From NCBI GenBank assembly GCA_020137815.1, contig CM035361.1, forward strand, positions 2,722,662-2,786,661: DNA of 64,000 nucleotides, read 5' to 3'. The translations under genes were made by a program, and so were the position numbers. Of this stretch, positions 36,929 through 63,115 are shown in pieces. The stretch comes from Hormiphora californensis. Taxonomy: Eukaryota > Ctenophora > Tentaculata > Cydippida > Pleurobrachiidae. Below the pieces are notes generated by a model. It did no database searches. It worked only from the letters and a program-made list of their open reading frames with translations, and was not told where the DNA came from. How positions within the stretch are numbered: the stretch's first letter is position 1; each line of letters starts with the position of its first letter.

Positions 36929-38453
36929 GGCAAATTTGCATTTGCGGGCATCGCACTATAGACGCAGTACCCACGTACTATAGACGCATTATAAACGCAT
37001 TATAAACGCATTATAGACGCATTATAGACACACGCAATATAGACGCAATTTCGTAAGCAGCACTATAGACGCAATATAGACGCATTATAACAGCAATATA
37101 AACGCATTTTTATAGACGCGACGCAGTATAGCCGCATTATAGGCGCACTACCCACCCCAAAATCACCTTATAGACGCACTATAGACGCATTATAGACTGA
37201 CTATAGCAGCACCATAAACGCTACATAGACCCATATAGACGCATGATAGAAGCATTATAGACGCAAATCGCTTTTTATAGACGCCGCGTCTATAAAAAAC
37301 GTGCTTTTTAAAGAAGCACTTTAGACGTACTCCAGGCTACAGTGCGATATTTGAGGCGCAGTTGGGCGTTTTATAAACGCATTTTTGTCGCATATAAAAG
37401 GAAGCAGTACAGACGCATTATAGACGCATTATAGCCGCATGTGTGCGAAATCGATAAAGACGCAATATAGACGCAAAATAAAAAGGAGAGGGAGAGAGAG
37501 ACGAGGGAGGGAGGGAGAGGGAAGGAGAGGGAGGGACTGAGGGAGGGGTACAGGGACAGAAACAGACGGATAAAGATCTGAGACAGAAGGACAGAGTAAG
37601 ATGGAAAGAGAGTAAGATGGAAAGATAGTGATATAGGGACGGAGTGAGACATAAAAAGAGTGAGACAGAAAAAGACAGAGATGGAAACAAACGGACAGAG
37701 ACGCGCTTACTATCTCCCTCTCTGTCTCACTCTCTCTCTCCACTCTCCATCTTAATCTCTCTCCATCTTACTCTGTCCGTCTGTCTCAGATCTGTGTCCA
37801 TCTGTCTCTGTCTGATCTGTCTCTGTATCCCTCCCTCTTTCCCTCTCCTTCCCTCTCCCTCCCTCCCTCCCTCCCTCTAGTCGCTCTCCCTCTCCTTCTT
37901 ATTAATTGCGTCTATATTGCGTCTTTATCGATTTCGCACACATGCGTCTATAATGCGTCTATAATGCGTCTATACTGCTTCCTTTTATATGCGACAAAAA
38001 TGCGTTTATAGTTCGCCCAACTGCGCCTCAAATATGGCAGCGTGCGTCTGAGTACGTCTATAGTGCTTCTTAAAAAAGCACGTTTTTTATAGACGCGGCG
38101 TCTATAAAAAGCGATTTGCGTCTATAATGCTTCTATCATGCGTCTATATGGGTCTATGTAGCGTTTATGGTGCTACTATAGTCAGTCTATAATGCGTCTA
38201 TAGTGCGTCTATAAGGTGATTTTGGGGTGGGTAGTGCGCCTATAATGCGACTATACTGCGTCGCGTCTATAAAAATGCGTTTATATTGCTGTTATAATGC
38301 GTCTATATTGCGTCTATAGTGCTGCTTACGAAATTGCGTCTATATTGCGTGTGTCTATAATGCGTCTATAATGCGTTTATAATGCGTTTATAATGCGTCT
38401 ATAGTACGTGGGTACTGCGTCTATAGTGCGATGCCCGCAAATGCAAAATTGCC
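36929..38453. mobile_element. 1,525 bp foldback element with 10 bp target duplication (Mutator-like)
   Basis: The left end GGCAAATTTGCATTTGCGGG and right end CCCGCAAATGCAAAATTGCC are inverted. GTAACAAGTG is duplicated exactly at 36,919-36,928 and 38,454-38,463. Each arm of about 540 bp is built from degenerate TATAGACGCAT units, and the arms are mirror copies. The centre (37,480-37,880) is GA-rich then CT-rich, itself an inverted pair. Long, internally repetitive terminal repeats with a 9-11 bp duplication fit foldback-type Mutator-like elements. No transposase is present. Confidence 0.9.
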
Positions 38454-38463
38454 GTAACAAGTG

Positions 38464-39084
38464 TATTTCTCAGTATTCGACACATAACACATGCATGCAG
38501 CAACCTAGTTAGTTCACTGCTGGTGGATCAGTACTCTGCAAGCATCTCCCTAATTATACTAGAACTCAAACACCCATTTAAATTACATAGCTTTAGGTAC
38601 TATGCAGTTACCTCGATCATCTAATAAAATACTTAAAACAAGCTTCTAACATCGTACTACAGCATACAAAATAGAAAAAACATTTTACATTTAAACTTAA
38701 AGACTTGAGATATAAAATGTGATCGATCATGAGTATAATAGTGAGTACAAAAACGTAAAAACGAGTAAAAAATCCTCAAATGTGATCACATACCAAGTTA
38801 TAATACTCGATTTATAATCAAAATGATATTATGATATGGTATTCACTATTCTGCCTAGGAAAACACAGTTCAGGAGGGGGTTTCCAGACCACAGTCAGAC
38901 ACAAACCACAGTTCATATCGACAAACATTAAAAACATGGCGCCAGCGCCCTCCAGCGTCATCCACTGAACACACAGTTCACGTCAAACATGCAAAAATAT
39001 ATTGTCACCATAGTCCATATTATAGTGTGTCTGTTAGTAAACATGAAGTATTCCAGTTCCTGAATCCTGGTCCAGGAACAAACC
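38464..39084. other. No gene recognised
   Basis: AT-rich sequence. GGTTTCCAGACCACAGTCAGA at about 38,880 is one copy of a short dispersed sequence also seen at about 26,735, 42,930 and 63,385. Confidence 0.4.
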
Positions 39085-39191
39085 AGGAACCGACCGAAAC
39101 AAGTAAACAACCAATCAGAACTCGTTATTTAGGTCACGTGACTGGTTATCAGCCAATCAGGGACCAGTATTTCCTGATTCGGTCGGTTCCT
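39085..39191. mobile_element. AGGAACCGACCGAA-family MITE, 107 bp
   Basis: The ends AGGAACCGACCGAA and TTCGGTCGGTTCCT are perfectly inverted. The interior includes GGTCACGTGACTGG and paired CCAATCAG boxes. Confidence 0.9.
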
Positions 39192-39211
39192 GCCAGGAAC
39201 AAAAGTATTTT

Positions 39212-39320
39212 CTACTGTACGTGGCACATCCTCTGTTCCTTATCAGCGGCACTTAGCACGTCTTTCAGTATCACGCTGGCATCAAGGTTGAACTCCTCAG
39301 GACTGTTTCTCTCCGCATAA
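39212..39320 (-). CDS. Candidate terminal exon, unknown gene
   Basis: After a CTTCTCAG acceptor the minus strand reads YAERNSPEEFNLDASVILKD, then VLSAADKEQRMCHVQ and TAG. Composition and acceptor look like real coding sequence with incoming phase 2. The only minus-strand gene upstream is the USP gene, whose own stop is at 39,739. It could be an alternative USP 3' end or part of an unrecognised gene. Confidence 0.4.
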
Positions 39321-39323
39321 CTG

Positions 39324-39512
39324 AGAAGGAGTGAGATTGTTACTTTAACTAAAGAGAGAGGGGTGAGATTGTTACTATAACTAAAGAGAGAGGGGTGAGA
39401 TTGTTACTTTAACTAAAGAGAGAGAAGTGAGAATGTTACTTTAACTTTAGAGAGAGGAGTGAGATTGTTCCTTTAACTTTAGAGAGAGAGAGAGGGGTGA
39501 GATTGTTACTCT
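39324..39512. repeat. GTGAGATTGTTACTTTAACT minisatellite
   Basis: Five to six units of about 33 bp, related to the array at 60-215. Confidence 0.85.
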
Positions 39513-39738
39513 CTTACTATGAGGAGGAGAGCGAGCAGAGGCGATGTTTATACTAGAGAGAGGACGAGAGAGAGAGACTACGATGCGAGCGGTCATCTGA
39601 CAAATCGGGATCTCACCGCCTCTAACGCTCTCTCTCTACCTCTACTCTTTCGTCCTCCTCTCCCTGACGTCTCGCATCTCTCCTCGCTCTCCTCTTCCTC
39701 TCTGCCCTACTCCCGTCCCACCAAGTACCTTGGCCGAC

Positions 39739-53780
<14,042 letters not shown>

Positions 53781-53784
53781 CAGG

Positions 53785-56700
53785 ATGAAACTGCTGATAA
53801 AGATGCTCATTTGGCTGGTGATGGTTATCAGCATAGCAGGTATGTGGTGGGTCAATCTTGTGATTTATCAGTTGTTGTTAATTTAATTAATTAATGTAAC
53901 TTATGTAACTATTTCCGTTATAGAAACTGCAGATAATAACTGCTATCGGATGTTGTTAGCTGCAAAGAATTACGACACGTATGGCATGGGCCTATATTAT
54001 GATATTGGTAGAAAAGGTAATGCCATCCTTGCTGAGCCTTATAAGATTTTAATATATATGTATATATATATAATATAGAGTGCACAATTTATATATCTTT
54101 CTCTTTTTCTCTATCTGTCTCTTCCTCTCTCCCTACCTCTCTCTCTCCCTACCTCTCTCTATCTCTCCGGCATAACGAATTTATAACGATATCCGACTGT
54201 ATATTTTTGAACAAATTTCTCCTCAGGTGAAACATTCAAAATCACATGTAACGATCATGGATACAGTCTACCAATGGATGAGACAACAACAACCGTCACA
54301 TGCGCTGAACTTGAATATATGGACGGCTCAGTAGCTTGGTTTTGGGATCCCCTTCCATATAAACTACCTACTTGTGAATCAAGTAAGTTGATATTCTGTA
54401 TTAGGAGTCATCAGCATAGCAGGTAATTCGCATTACGAATTGTATGATATCCTGCAAACCTGGAACAAAGTAGATGAAACATTGATATTGTTCCTTGTTA
54501 CATCTCAGTGTGCCAACTCGATGAAATGACAGGATATTCCTACTCTACAACAGATGATCAAGGAGCTTCTGTTTCTGTTACTGGTGGACATATAGCAGCT
54601 GGTAAGTTAAAATGGTAATCGTGTCATATATTCTACAGGTTTATGGGACCAGTTATTCCCCCAGTTTGATAAGTCCAGTTAATTTGGTTTTCCATATATT
54701 GTCTTTTTTCAACCAGAATTGTTCGTGTGCGATATTTATACTCTAGGATATACCGCTCTGATGACTCGTCGGAACATCGCCAATATTTTGACATGTTTCC
54801 GTCGGGTATGGGCGGTATATAAGCACGGAATATTATTATTACAGTCGGATCCCGATTTAGGGGCCCCCGATTTAGTGGCACCCCGATTTAGGGACAGGAT
54901 TTTTTCCCCCGATATAGGAAATTAACCTTATTTGACCCCGATTTAGTGTACACCCCGATTTAGTGGACAAGAGCCTTTCCCCCGAGGGTGTCCCTAAATC
55001 GGGGTCCGACTGTATTATTATTATTCCCTCATATATATAATGCCCTTATTCCGTATACGGAATAAGGGCGGGTTGCCAGTTTTTTGGTAATGCCCTCCTC
55101 CATTATTAGACAAAACTAGGAAGATGACTATTTAGTGAATATTATTTCAGGAACTGTCATAACACTAACATGTGGTGATAATTACACTCCTATAAACCCT
55201 GACTCTGACAATCCACAAACAACAATATCAACTTGTGAGGGAGGCACTTGGATTCCGCCACTGGCGTGTATTGAAGGTAAATTAGTAAAGAATGAGGTGT
55301 ATTGAAGGTAAATTAGTAAAAAATGAGGTGTAATGGTAAATTGGTAAAGTTTTCCAATTATAAAAGCGTTAAAACTCAAGACTTGGTGGAATGAAAGCCT
55401 TAAAATTAATGAATCTGTATGATGTTAAACTGAAAGTTGAACATGCCCTCTTCAGATAAATTACTGCTACAAGTCGATACAAAACGAAAAAAAGGGCTTT
55501 ATGAAAGGATACGGCGGCGACTTAGTTTCCATTGATAAAATTCACTGCAACGATGGTTACACTCTTGTTTCGGATGCAAATAAGTGGGCATGTGTCAAGG
55601 ATAATCAAGGGAACTTTCAGTGGGATCCGCAAACGTTTCCTACTTGCAAAGAAAGTAAGTGAAAAATGATACGTCTTTTAATAAAGATTTCAAATTATAA
55701 AAGTGTTAAACTCATCCCTTTGGTCCATTCTAAAAACTGGTTAAATCTTTCACTGAAGACCTTAAAAATATTCGTTAGCCCTTTTTCCTGAATTGATTCA
55801 TAATAATCGAAAGAAATCTGCACGTGACAAATTGAAATCCTTAACTTATTTTGTTTCAGTGTGTCCACTAAGACAGTTGACAGGATATTCTTACTCTGTT
55901 TCTGATGAATATGCTGAAGATGGTAAGTAATGATAAATATAGTCGGAGCCCGATTTACCGACCAATTGTACAAATCGTATTCAAGAGTTATAATGATCCG
56001 GTGAAAAACTATTTGCATTTAGAAAAAATCGCCTTATTTCAGGAACTACTGTAACACTCACATGTGATGATAATTTCACTCCTGAAAACCCTTACGATGA
56101 CAATTCAAAAACAACAATATCAACTTGTGGAGGGGGCATTTGGAATCCAGAAATGAAGTGTATTGAAGGTAAAAGTTAGACGTCGCAGGGACAAAGCTTA
56201 AATTGTGTTCCTATTTGAAAGGCGTTTCGGGGCGTTTTAAAGAGCAGGGAATTCTTTCCCTGCAAAGCTAAAAACTGAAAACTTAAACAGCAACCTTCCT
56301 CAGATGCTTATTGCGAAAGCAAAACAATAGCAAACGCAAAAACAAGCATCCCGAAAAGATACGAAGGAGGCTTAGTTTCCATTGATAAAATTCACTGCAA
56401 CGATGGTTACAGTATTGTTTCGGATGCAAATAAGTGGGCATGTGTCAAGGATAACAAGGGAACTTTCAGTGGGATCCGCAAACGTTTCCTACTTGCAAAG
56501 AAAGTAAGTGACAAATGATGATACACAATTTCTTCAGGTATGAAAAACTCCTAAACCTATTCCTCTGGTTTATTCGCTGGTCCTTTTTCCTAAATTCCTT
56601 CGAAATCTGTTACAAATCTGCAGCTGCCAAATTGAAATCCTTAACTTATTTTGTTTCAGTGTGTCCACTAAGACAGTTAACAGGATATTCTTACTCTGTT

Positions 56701-59163
56701 TCTGATGAATATGTTGAAGATGGTAAGTAATGATAAATACAGTCGGAGCCCGATTTACCGGTCGTTTATGATTCGCTGACAAACAATTTTATTTTGTAGA
56801 GCCATTTATCATTTACATTATTCCAGGAACAATTGTGACGCTCACATGTGATGATAATTACACTCCTGAAAACCCCGACTCTAACAATCCAAAAACAACA
56901 ACGGCAACTTGCGAAGAAGGCCAATGGAGTCCGGAAATTAAATGTGTTGAAGGTAAAAGCGAGACGACATGTTTTGACGATTTGATAAGCGATTTGATAA
57001 GCGTTTTAAAGAGTAGGGAATGTTTGGCAAACAAAACTGAAATCTGAAATCTAACAGAACACTTCCTTCAGATCCCTACTGCGAAAGTGAAGGAATACCA
57101 AACGCAAAAGGAGGTTTCCCGAACACTTACGAAGGTGGTACAGTTTCTAAAACATCGATTCACTGCAACGATGATTTCACTCTGGTTTCGGATGTAGATG
57201 AGTGGACATGTAATAGCATGGGTACTGAAAAGACCCTTCAGTGGGATCCGCAAACGATTCCTACTTGCATAGAAAGTAAGTGACTAACGAAAGGTGTTTG
57301 AATAATTTCTCCAAAAATTATCAATCTGGTTCTTACCCTCAAGACTGAAGGCCTTACAGCTAAAAAATCTGCACGTGCCAAATTGAAACCAAACACTTTC
57401 CTTAGATGATTACTGCGATAGCAAAGACCTAGCAAACGCAACAAACGGCATACCGAAAAGATACGTAAGGTGGCAAAGTTTCCATTGGTTCAATTCGATG
57501 CAGTGATGGGTACAATGTTGTTTCGGATGTAGATGAGTGGACATGTAATAGCATGGGTACTGGTAGTAACAAGACCCTTCAGTGGGATCCGCAAACGTTT
57601 CCTACTTGCATAGAAAGTAAGCGAATAAACTTCTTTAGATATTAAATGCTAAACCCATCCCTCTGGTTGAACATGCACGTGCCAAATTAAAATTTTAAAA
57701 TTATTTTGTTTCAGTGTGTCCACTAAGACAGTTGACAGGATATTCTTACTCTGTTTCTGATGAATATGTTGCAGATGGTAAGCATTCATACTTAGATCTA
57801 AGATTTTGGGGAGCCATTAACAAAAAACCAAAAGTGTAGTTTTCAAGTACACGCTAATTATCCGCTGACAAACAATTTTATCTTGTTAGGGCATTTATAA
57901 AAATTTATTTCAGGGACTACTATAACGCTAACATGTGATGATAATTACACTCCTGAAAACCCCGACTCTAACAATCCAAAAACAACAACGGCAACTTGCG
58001 AAGAAGGCCAATGGATACCGGAAATTAAATGTATTGAAGGTAAAAGTTAGACGTCGCAGAGACAAAAATAAATGTTTCTTACATGCAAAACTGAAACCGA
58101 ACTCTAACAGCCACATTCCACAGATTCTTACTGCCAAAGCAAAACAATACCAAACGCAAAAACAAATATCCCGAAAAGTTACGAGGGTGTCACAGTTTTG
58201 AAAACATCGATTCAATGCAACGATGATTTTACTCTTATTTCCGATGCTGGGAGTGTAGATAAGTGGACATGTAAAATGATGGATTTGGGTTCTGAAAAGA
58301 CTCTTCAGTGGGACCCAAAAACTTTTCCTACTTGCAAAGAAAGTAAGTGATTAATGATAAAGATCTCCAAGTATAAAAGCGGTAAAGCCATCCCCTTAGC
58401 TTATTCTTAAGACTGGTGAAATTTTTAGCGGAATGCCTCACAACTAATACAGCTGAAAATTGAAATCGAAATCTAATTCGGCACACCTTCCTCAGATGAT
58501 TACTGCTACCGCTTTTATATGCCAAACGCAAAAACAAATATCCCGCCAAAAACATACGAAGGTGGTACGGCTTCAAAAACATCAATCCAATGCAAAAATG
58601 ATTTCACTCTTGTTTCGAGTGTGGATGAGTGGACATGTAATAGGGATAATTTCGAGGGATCCCTTCAGTGGAAACCACAAACACATCCCGACTGCATAGA
58701 AAGTAAGTGACAAATGATACGTTAATAAATTTCTCCAGGCATAAAAGTTTAAAGTACTAAACCCATCCCTTTGGCTTAGTGACTAGTTAAAGATAGAGCT
58801 GTGATCAGCCTTCGAAGGCCTTATAACCGCTTGCCTAGCTAGACTATGTTTCGCTCGCACCCTTCTTTAGAAATGTAAAGGAGGGTTAGAACATAACAAG
58901 CAACTGTACGTGTCAAATTAAAACTGAAATTTAACAGAATGTAACCACTTTAGATGCCTTCTGCAACAAGCCGATACCAAGCGAAAGAATACGCTTCCCA
59001 AAAACATACGGAGGCGGCACAGTTCACATTGACACAATTCAATGCAAAGATGGGTACACTCTTATTTCGAATGTGGGTGTAGACGAGTGGACATGTGAAA
59101 CGGATGCATCAGGGAATCTACAGTGGAATCCGCAAGATTTTTCTAATATAATATGTATAGAAA
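53785..59163 (+). CDS. Sushi/CCP-repeat secreted or membrane protein, paralog 2
   Basis: Eighteen exons: 53785..53839, 53924..54016, 54227..54382, 54509..54601, 55151..55276, 55456..55654, 55860..55922, 56043..56168, 56304..56503, 56660..56722, 56827..56952, 57072..57275, 57406..57616, 57715..57777, 57914..58039, 58124..58342, 58496..58702 and 58954..59163. All introns are phase 1. The signal peptide is MKLLIKMLIWLVMVISIAG. About twelve CCP modules alternate between two designs: one split over two exons (MCPLRQLTGYSYSVSDEY, then TVTLTCDDN...) and one in a single exon (YCES.IPNAK ... TSIHCNDDFTLVSD..EWTC). Exons 55456 (+1), 56304 (-1) and 57406 (+1) each differ by one base from the expected length, breaking the frame. 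More exons may lie beyond 59,163, since the last one ends in a donor. It is probably an adhesion or immune-type surface protein. Confidence 0.8.
54842..55012. mobile_element. Intact pogo-like MITE, 171 bp
   Basis: TA|CAGTCGGATCCCGATTTAGG ... CCTAAATCGGGGTCCGACTG|TA, in the intron between CCP exons 54509 and 55151. Confidence 0.92.
55939..55962. mobile_element. Pogo-like MITE terminal fragment, duplicated with its exon unit
   Basis: AGTCGGAGCCCGATTTACCG lies directly after exon 55860..55922. The same fragment follows exon 56660..56722 at 56,740-56,762, showing that the exon-intron unit was copied after the insertion. Confidence 0.7.
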
Positions 59164-59730
59164 GTAAGCAAACACGACTGAAAATGACTGAAAATGACTG
59201 AAATTGACTGAAAATGACTGAAACTACCTAATCAGAAACATAATCATAATCACATGATCATATATTACAACACCGACACAATTCCCCTAGAACCGTTTTT
59301 AAGTAGTAGTCTTAACTCAGATATGATGCGAATATATACATAATGTGACAAACGAATGTAGCACATTATATCAAACTACTCATAATTTACAGACACCATG
59401 TATTATCAGCAAACTAAACAAATCAAGCAGTAGGGGATAACAAGATCTCGAGAAGATCGGAGAGCAAGGCCACTGGTCATTGACCAGATGTTCAGAGAGG
59501 TTTTTTAGTAGAAGTCAAAGGGACTGTTGCTGAGCTGTTGCTATTATGTTAGCAATAGGTATCATACATTCTAACAAACATTTCCATCAAATCGACAGTA
59601 TGGGCTAGCCTTTAGCTACACAGCAGATTCATTATTCAACTTTTATATTTTTGTAGCAGCTTTCCAGAACACATTCTCCACCTTGCTCGGGAATAATATT
59701 CTCTGTAACGACCAGACTACAACGGTGATA

Positions 59731-61234
59731 CAGTCGGACCCCGATTTAACGGCCCCCGATTTAGCGGCACCCCGATTTAACGGCAGCCTAATCTTCCCCC
59801 GATATGGAAAATTAATAATAATAATAATAATAACAGAATTTATATACACGCTCAGACCCCGTAGGGTACCAGAATCCAAAAAACACTAGTACTACGGAGC
59901 TTCAGAGCGGTTCACCTCTGTATATAAAACCTAAAACTCTAGATAAACTATAGAAACAAAAAAAAATTCCATCTAGTAAAAAGTCCGGTGCTTAGATGCT
60001 CAAAGTCCTGTCACAAAACCCAAGTCAAAATCATAAACACAAACATAGCAACACAGTTCAATACGCTCACATTCACGCCCTCACACCTCCACCTCCATAA
60101 CCTTGCCTCCTCGGATCCCAAAGGTTTTGCCTGGAGCCGCCGCCTTCCTCTCCTTCAGCTCAGCCACCAACTTCCTCCTCTCCTCTCTCTCCTCCGGGGA
60201 ACGGTCTGGGGAGATGTACAGATCTTTGTACCTATCCGACTTCTTCAGACCACTTTTGCGGGACAGGATCAGATCTCGAAATTCACGGCCAGACAGGCGC
60301 AGTTTAACAGGTCGGTCAGTACCCTCCTTGTACCTTCCGAGACGCTGTAAACACTAGTCACACATTCACCCATGTAGTCGAAAACTCCACAAACTGAATG
60401 TTCCAGATCTTTACTACTTTCACTGGGATCATCAAATAGTCCATGGACAATCACGTTACTTGTCCTGTCCTCTGTAGCACTCGTTATTGCAGTACGAATA
60501 CGTTTCGGAGCTAGAGCACTGTCACAACTCTTTTTCAGAACCGAGGAAAACGTCTTTATCTCCTCTTCAGCAATAGACTGCACAGCAGTAATCTCCTTAT
60601 CTCGCTTCCCTAACAACTCACACTGCAATTTAACCAGCTGTCCCTGGGCCTCCACCAGTGCTCGCTGAGAAACAATCAGCTCATCTTGACTATCCAATAG
60701 TTTCCTCTCACTTTCCTCAACTTCGTTACTCAGACGGTCGAGCAACGGGTAACACCTCTCCATCAGGAAACGGCACACTTTCTCAGTGAAATCCTCCAGT
60801 TCTGGCTTCTTAATTCCTTTGATCTTACTCTTGCTCGGACACTTCAGGCTATCCCACACACTACGTCCGGCAGTCAAACTCTTCGGGAAGGAATCCTTAA
60901 TACCAGCATGTGTAAACAGGTCCCGTACCAGGTCAAATAACTCGCCCTGCACTTCACCATACACACCTCTCTGTACCCTTTCATCACTATAGACTCTCAG
61001 CTGGTCTTTGAAACTACAAGCAGAGGCTGTACTACCACTCATAGCAGGAGAGATAGATATCTCACAATTAGAGAGATTCACAACGGTTCACAAGCAAAAC
61101 AGAGATAAGGGAGCTCTGACCAAATGTGATGTGAGAACTGAAATTAACATTATTTGACCCCGATTTAGCGGACACCCCGATTTAGCAGACAAAATCCTTT
61201 CCCCCGAGGGTGCCGTTAAATCGGGGTCCGACTG
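59731..61234. mobile_element. Pogo-like MITE carrying a nested LINE
   Basis: TA|CAGTCGGACCCCGATTTAAC ... GTTAAATCGGGGTCCGACTG|TA. The duplicate at 23,661-23,680 (GGTGATATGTATTG) is the empty site. Outside the nested insertion the MITE itself is about 170 bp and matches the 39,854 copy. Confidence 0.92.
59816..61140 (-). mobile_element. ORF1-only non-LTR retrotransposon copy
   Basis: Inserted inside the MITE and flanked by AAATTAA on both sides. Read on the minus strand, it ends in a (TTA)n tail, as CR1/L2-like LINEs do. A 270-codon frame (61,081-60,269) has a long coiled-coil-like middle, then SNVIVHGLFDDPSESSKD. After a frameshift near 60,340 it continues as RPVKLRLSGREFRDLILSRK and YKDLYISPDRSPEERERRKL. 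These are the RNA-binding and C-terminal parts of LINE ORF1 proteins. No reverse transcriptase is present: the copy goes from the ORF1 3' end straight to the tail. Confidence 0.8.
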
Positions 61235-61379
61235 TATTTATTGAATTAGAATCCAGAATTAGGAATTTGGACCCACGGCCACCTTCACATGTTCTACCTA
61301 TAACATGACGTGTAGCAAGTAAGTTGGTTGATTGTACTAGCATTGCGGATGAACAACACAACACGTTGACGTCTCCTTG

Positions 61380-61422
61380 TATTTCAGTGTGCCATTTGCT
61401 AACAAATTTCGTTTGGTTTTCA
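61380..61422 (+). other. Possible small CCP-exon remnant
   Basis: After TATTTCAG, the sequence TGTGCCATTTGCTAACA reads MCHLLTNFVWFSG up to a GTATTA donor, similar in start and phase to exons 55860 and 56660 (MCPLRQLTG). The copy at 23,805-23,838 reads MCQLLTNFVWFSG. It could be a cryptic continuation of the sushi gene. Confidence 0.3.
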
Positions 61423-61524
61423 GGTATTATTAAATTTGGTCAACGCGAACGCTCTAAGCAGAGCCTACCAGTCATCTCAATTCTCAAGTTTCGCAGCATC
61501 TACCACCCATCATCACTCTCCTAA

Positions 61525-61635
<111 letters not shown>

Positions 61636-61883
61636 AGCAGCTCATATGTGAAGAGAGAGAAGGAAAGCTTGGCTGCCGAGAGAAAGGAACATTCTGATCC
61701 CATTATTAACTCATAGCTGAGGAACATTGAGCACAAAAACAGCTTATGTTTTAGCTAGGATATTAAGATTAGGATAAAAGGGGAATTCGGAACAGATTTT
61801 CCATCAGACCATATTCCCGTGTTCTGATGCATTACATTAACTGTTCCACTGCTTTTTTGCGAGACAAACCATTCCTTCATGTA

Positions 61884-62072
61884 CAGTCGGACCCCGATTT
61901 ACCGGGATGCTCGGGGGAAAGGGTTTTGCCCGGTAAATCGGGGTGCCCGGTAAATCGGGGTAGCTAGTATATTGGGGTCAAATAACGTTACTTTCCTATA
62001 TCGGGGGAAGTATTTCCTTCCGGTAAATCGGGGTTCCGGTAAATCGAGGCCCGGTAAATCGGGGTCCGATTG
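61884..62072. mobile_element. Intact pogo-like MITE, duplicate of 24,194-24,382
   Basis: Same ends, same flanks and near-identical interior; inherited by duplication rather than a new insertion. Confidence 0.9.
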
Positions 62073-62734
62073 TACATAGTTTGAATTATTTTGTCTTACA
62101 AACAAATTTCAGAATCACTAGTTGGGTTATATCAGTATATACACAGTAATCAGTGATTACTAATCACGACACGATTTAATATTTCTCTTGATAGGTGTAA
62201 GCGCTGTCTATAACAGCCCTCCGCTATCTGGCTCTATTGTACAGGGAAATTTATCTTTATATCTATATTATGTGTGTCTATATCTACGCGTGTTTGTGTC
62301 CCTGTATTGTAGACCTTTTAGTTTGAAAATCAAATCATTATAATAAATTGAAAACAGCTAGAATTTAGTACACAAAACCGTTTTCAAATACCATGTTCCC
62401 TCTACTGCAAGCAGCACTGTTAGTGTCGGCCATCGCATCCAGGGTATGAAATATCATCACATTACTATGAGCCAGAGTTGTAGAATGGCCTACAACTCTG
62501 GCAAATTGATTCTATGAGTCAGAGTCGATAAGTAATCAGAAGAGGATTAGTCATTTAGTCACTGATCTTTCGGTCCTTTCCACAATTACAATTTACCACA
62601 TTTTGATTCAAAATCTTTTTCCGTTATTTATCTAGATAAATATAAAACAGCTGTTTCTATTTCTAATTTCCTTATTCTGCCCTGTGAGGGTTTGCTCTCC
62701 CCCGCTATACTGCCAGATTCAATAAAATCACGAG

Positions 62735-62982
62735 GAGAATGAGATGGAGGGAGGGAGGGAGGGAGAGAGAAATAGAGAGACGGAGAGATAGATGGATAAA
62801 GATGAGGAAAAAATGAGAGATTTGAAGATCATCGAGAATCGGGAAAACTGGACTGTTATAGCGAGAGAGTGGCTACTGCATGTGCAGTAGAGGGAGGGAG
62901 GGAGAGAAAGACAAAGCAAGATAGATAAAGAGAGAGCGAGAGATAGAGAGAGAGAGATAGATAGAGAGAGAGATAGAGAGAG

Positions 62983-63051
<69 letters not shown>

Positions 63052-63115
63052 TAGTGAGAGAGAGAGAGAGAGAGCGAGAAAGATAGATAGAGAGAAAGGG
63101 TAAGGGAGAGAAACA
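62735..63115. repeat. GA-rich tract
   Basis: (GA)n interspersed with GATA units. The paralogous positions in the other two copies (26,150-26,360 and 52,940-53,113) have different lengths and compositions. Confidence 0.9.
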
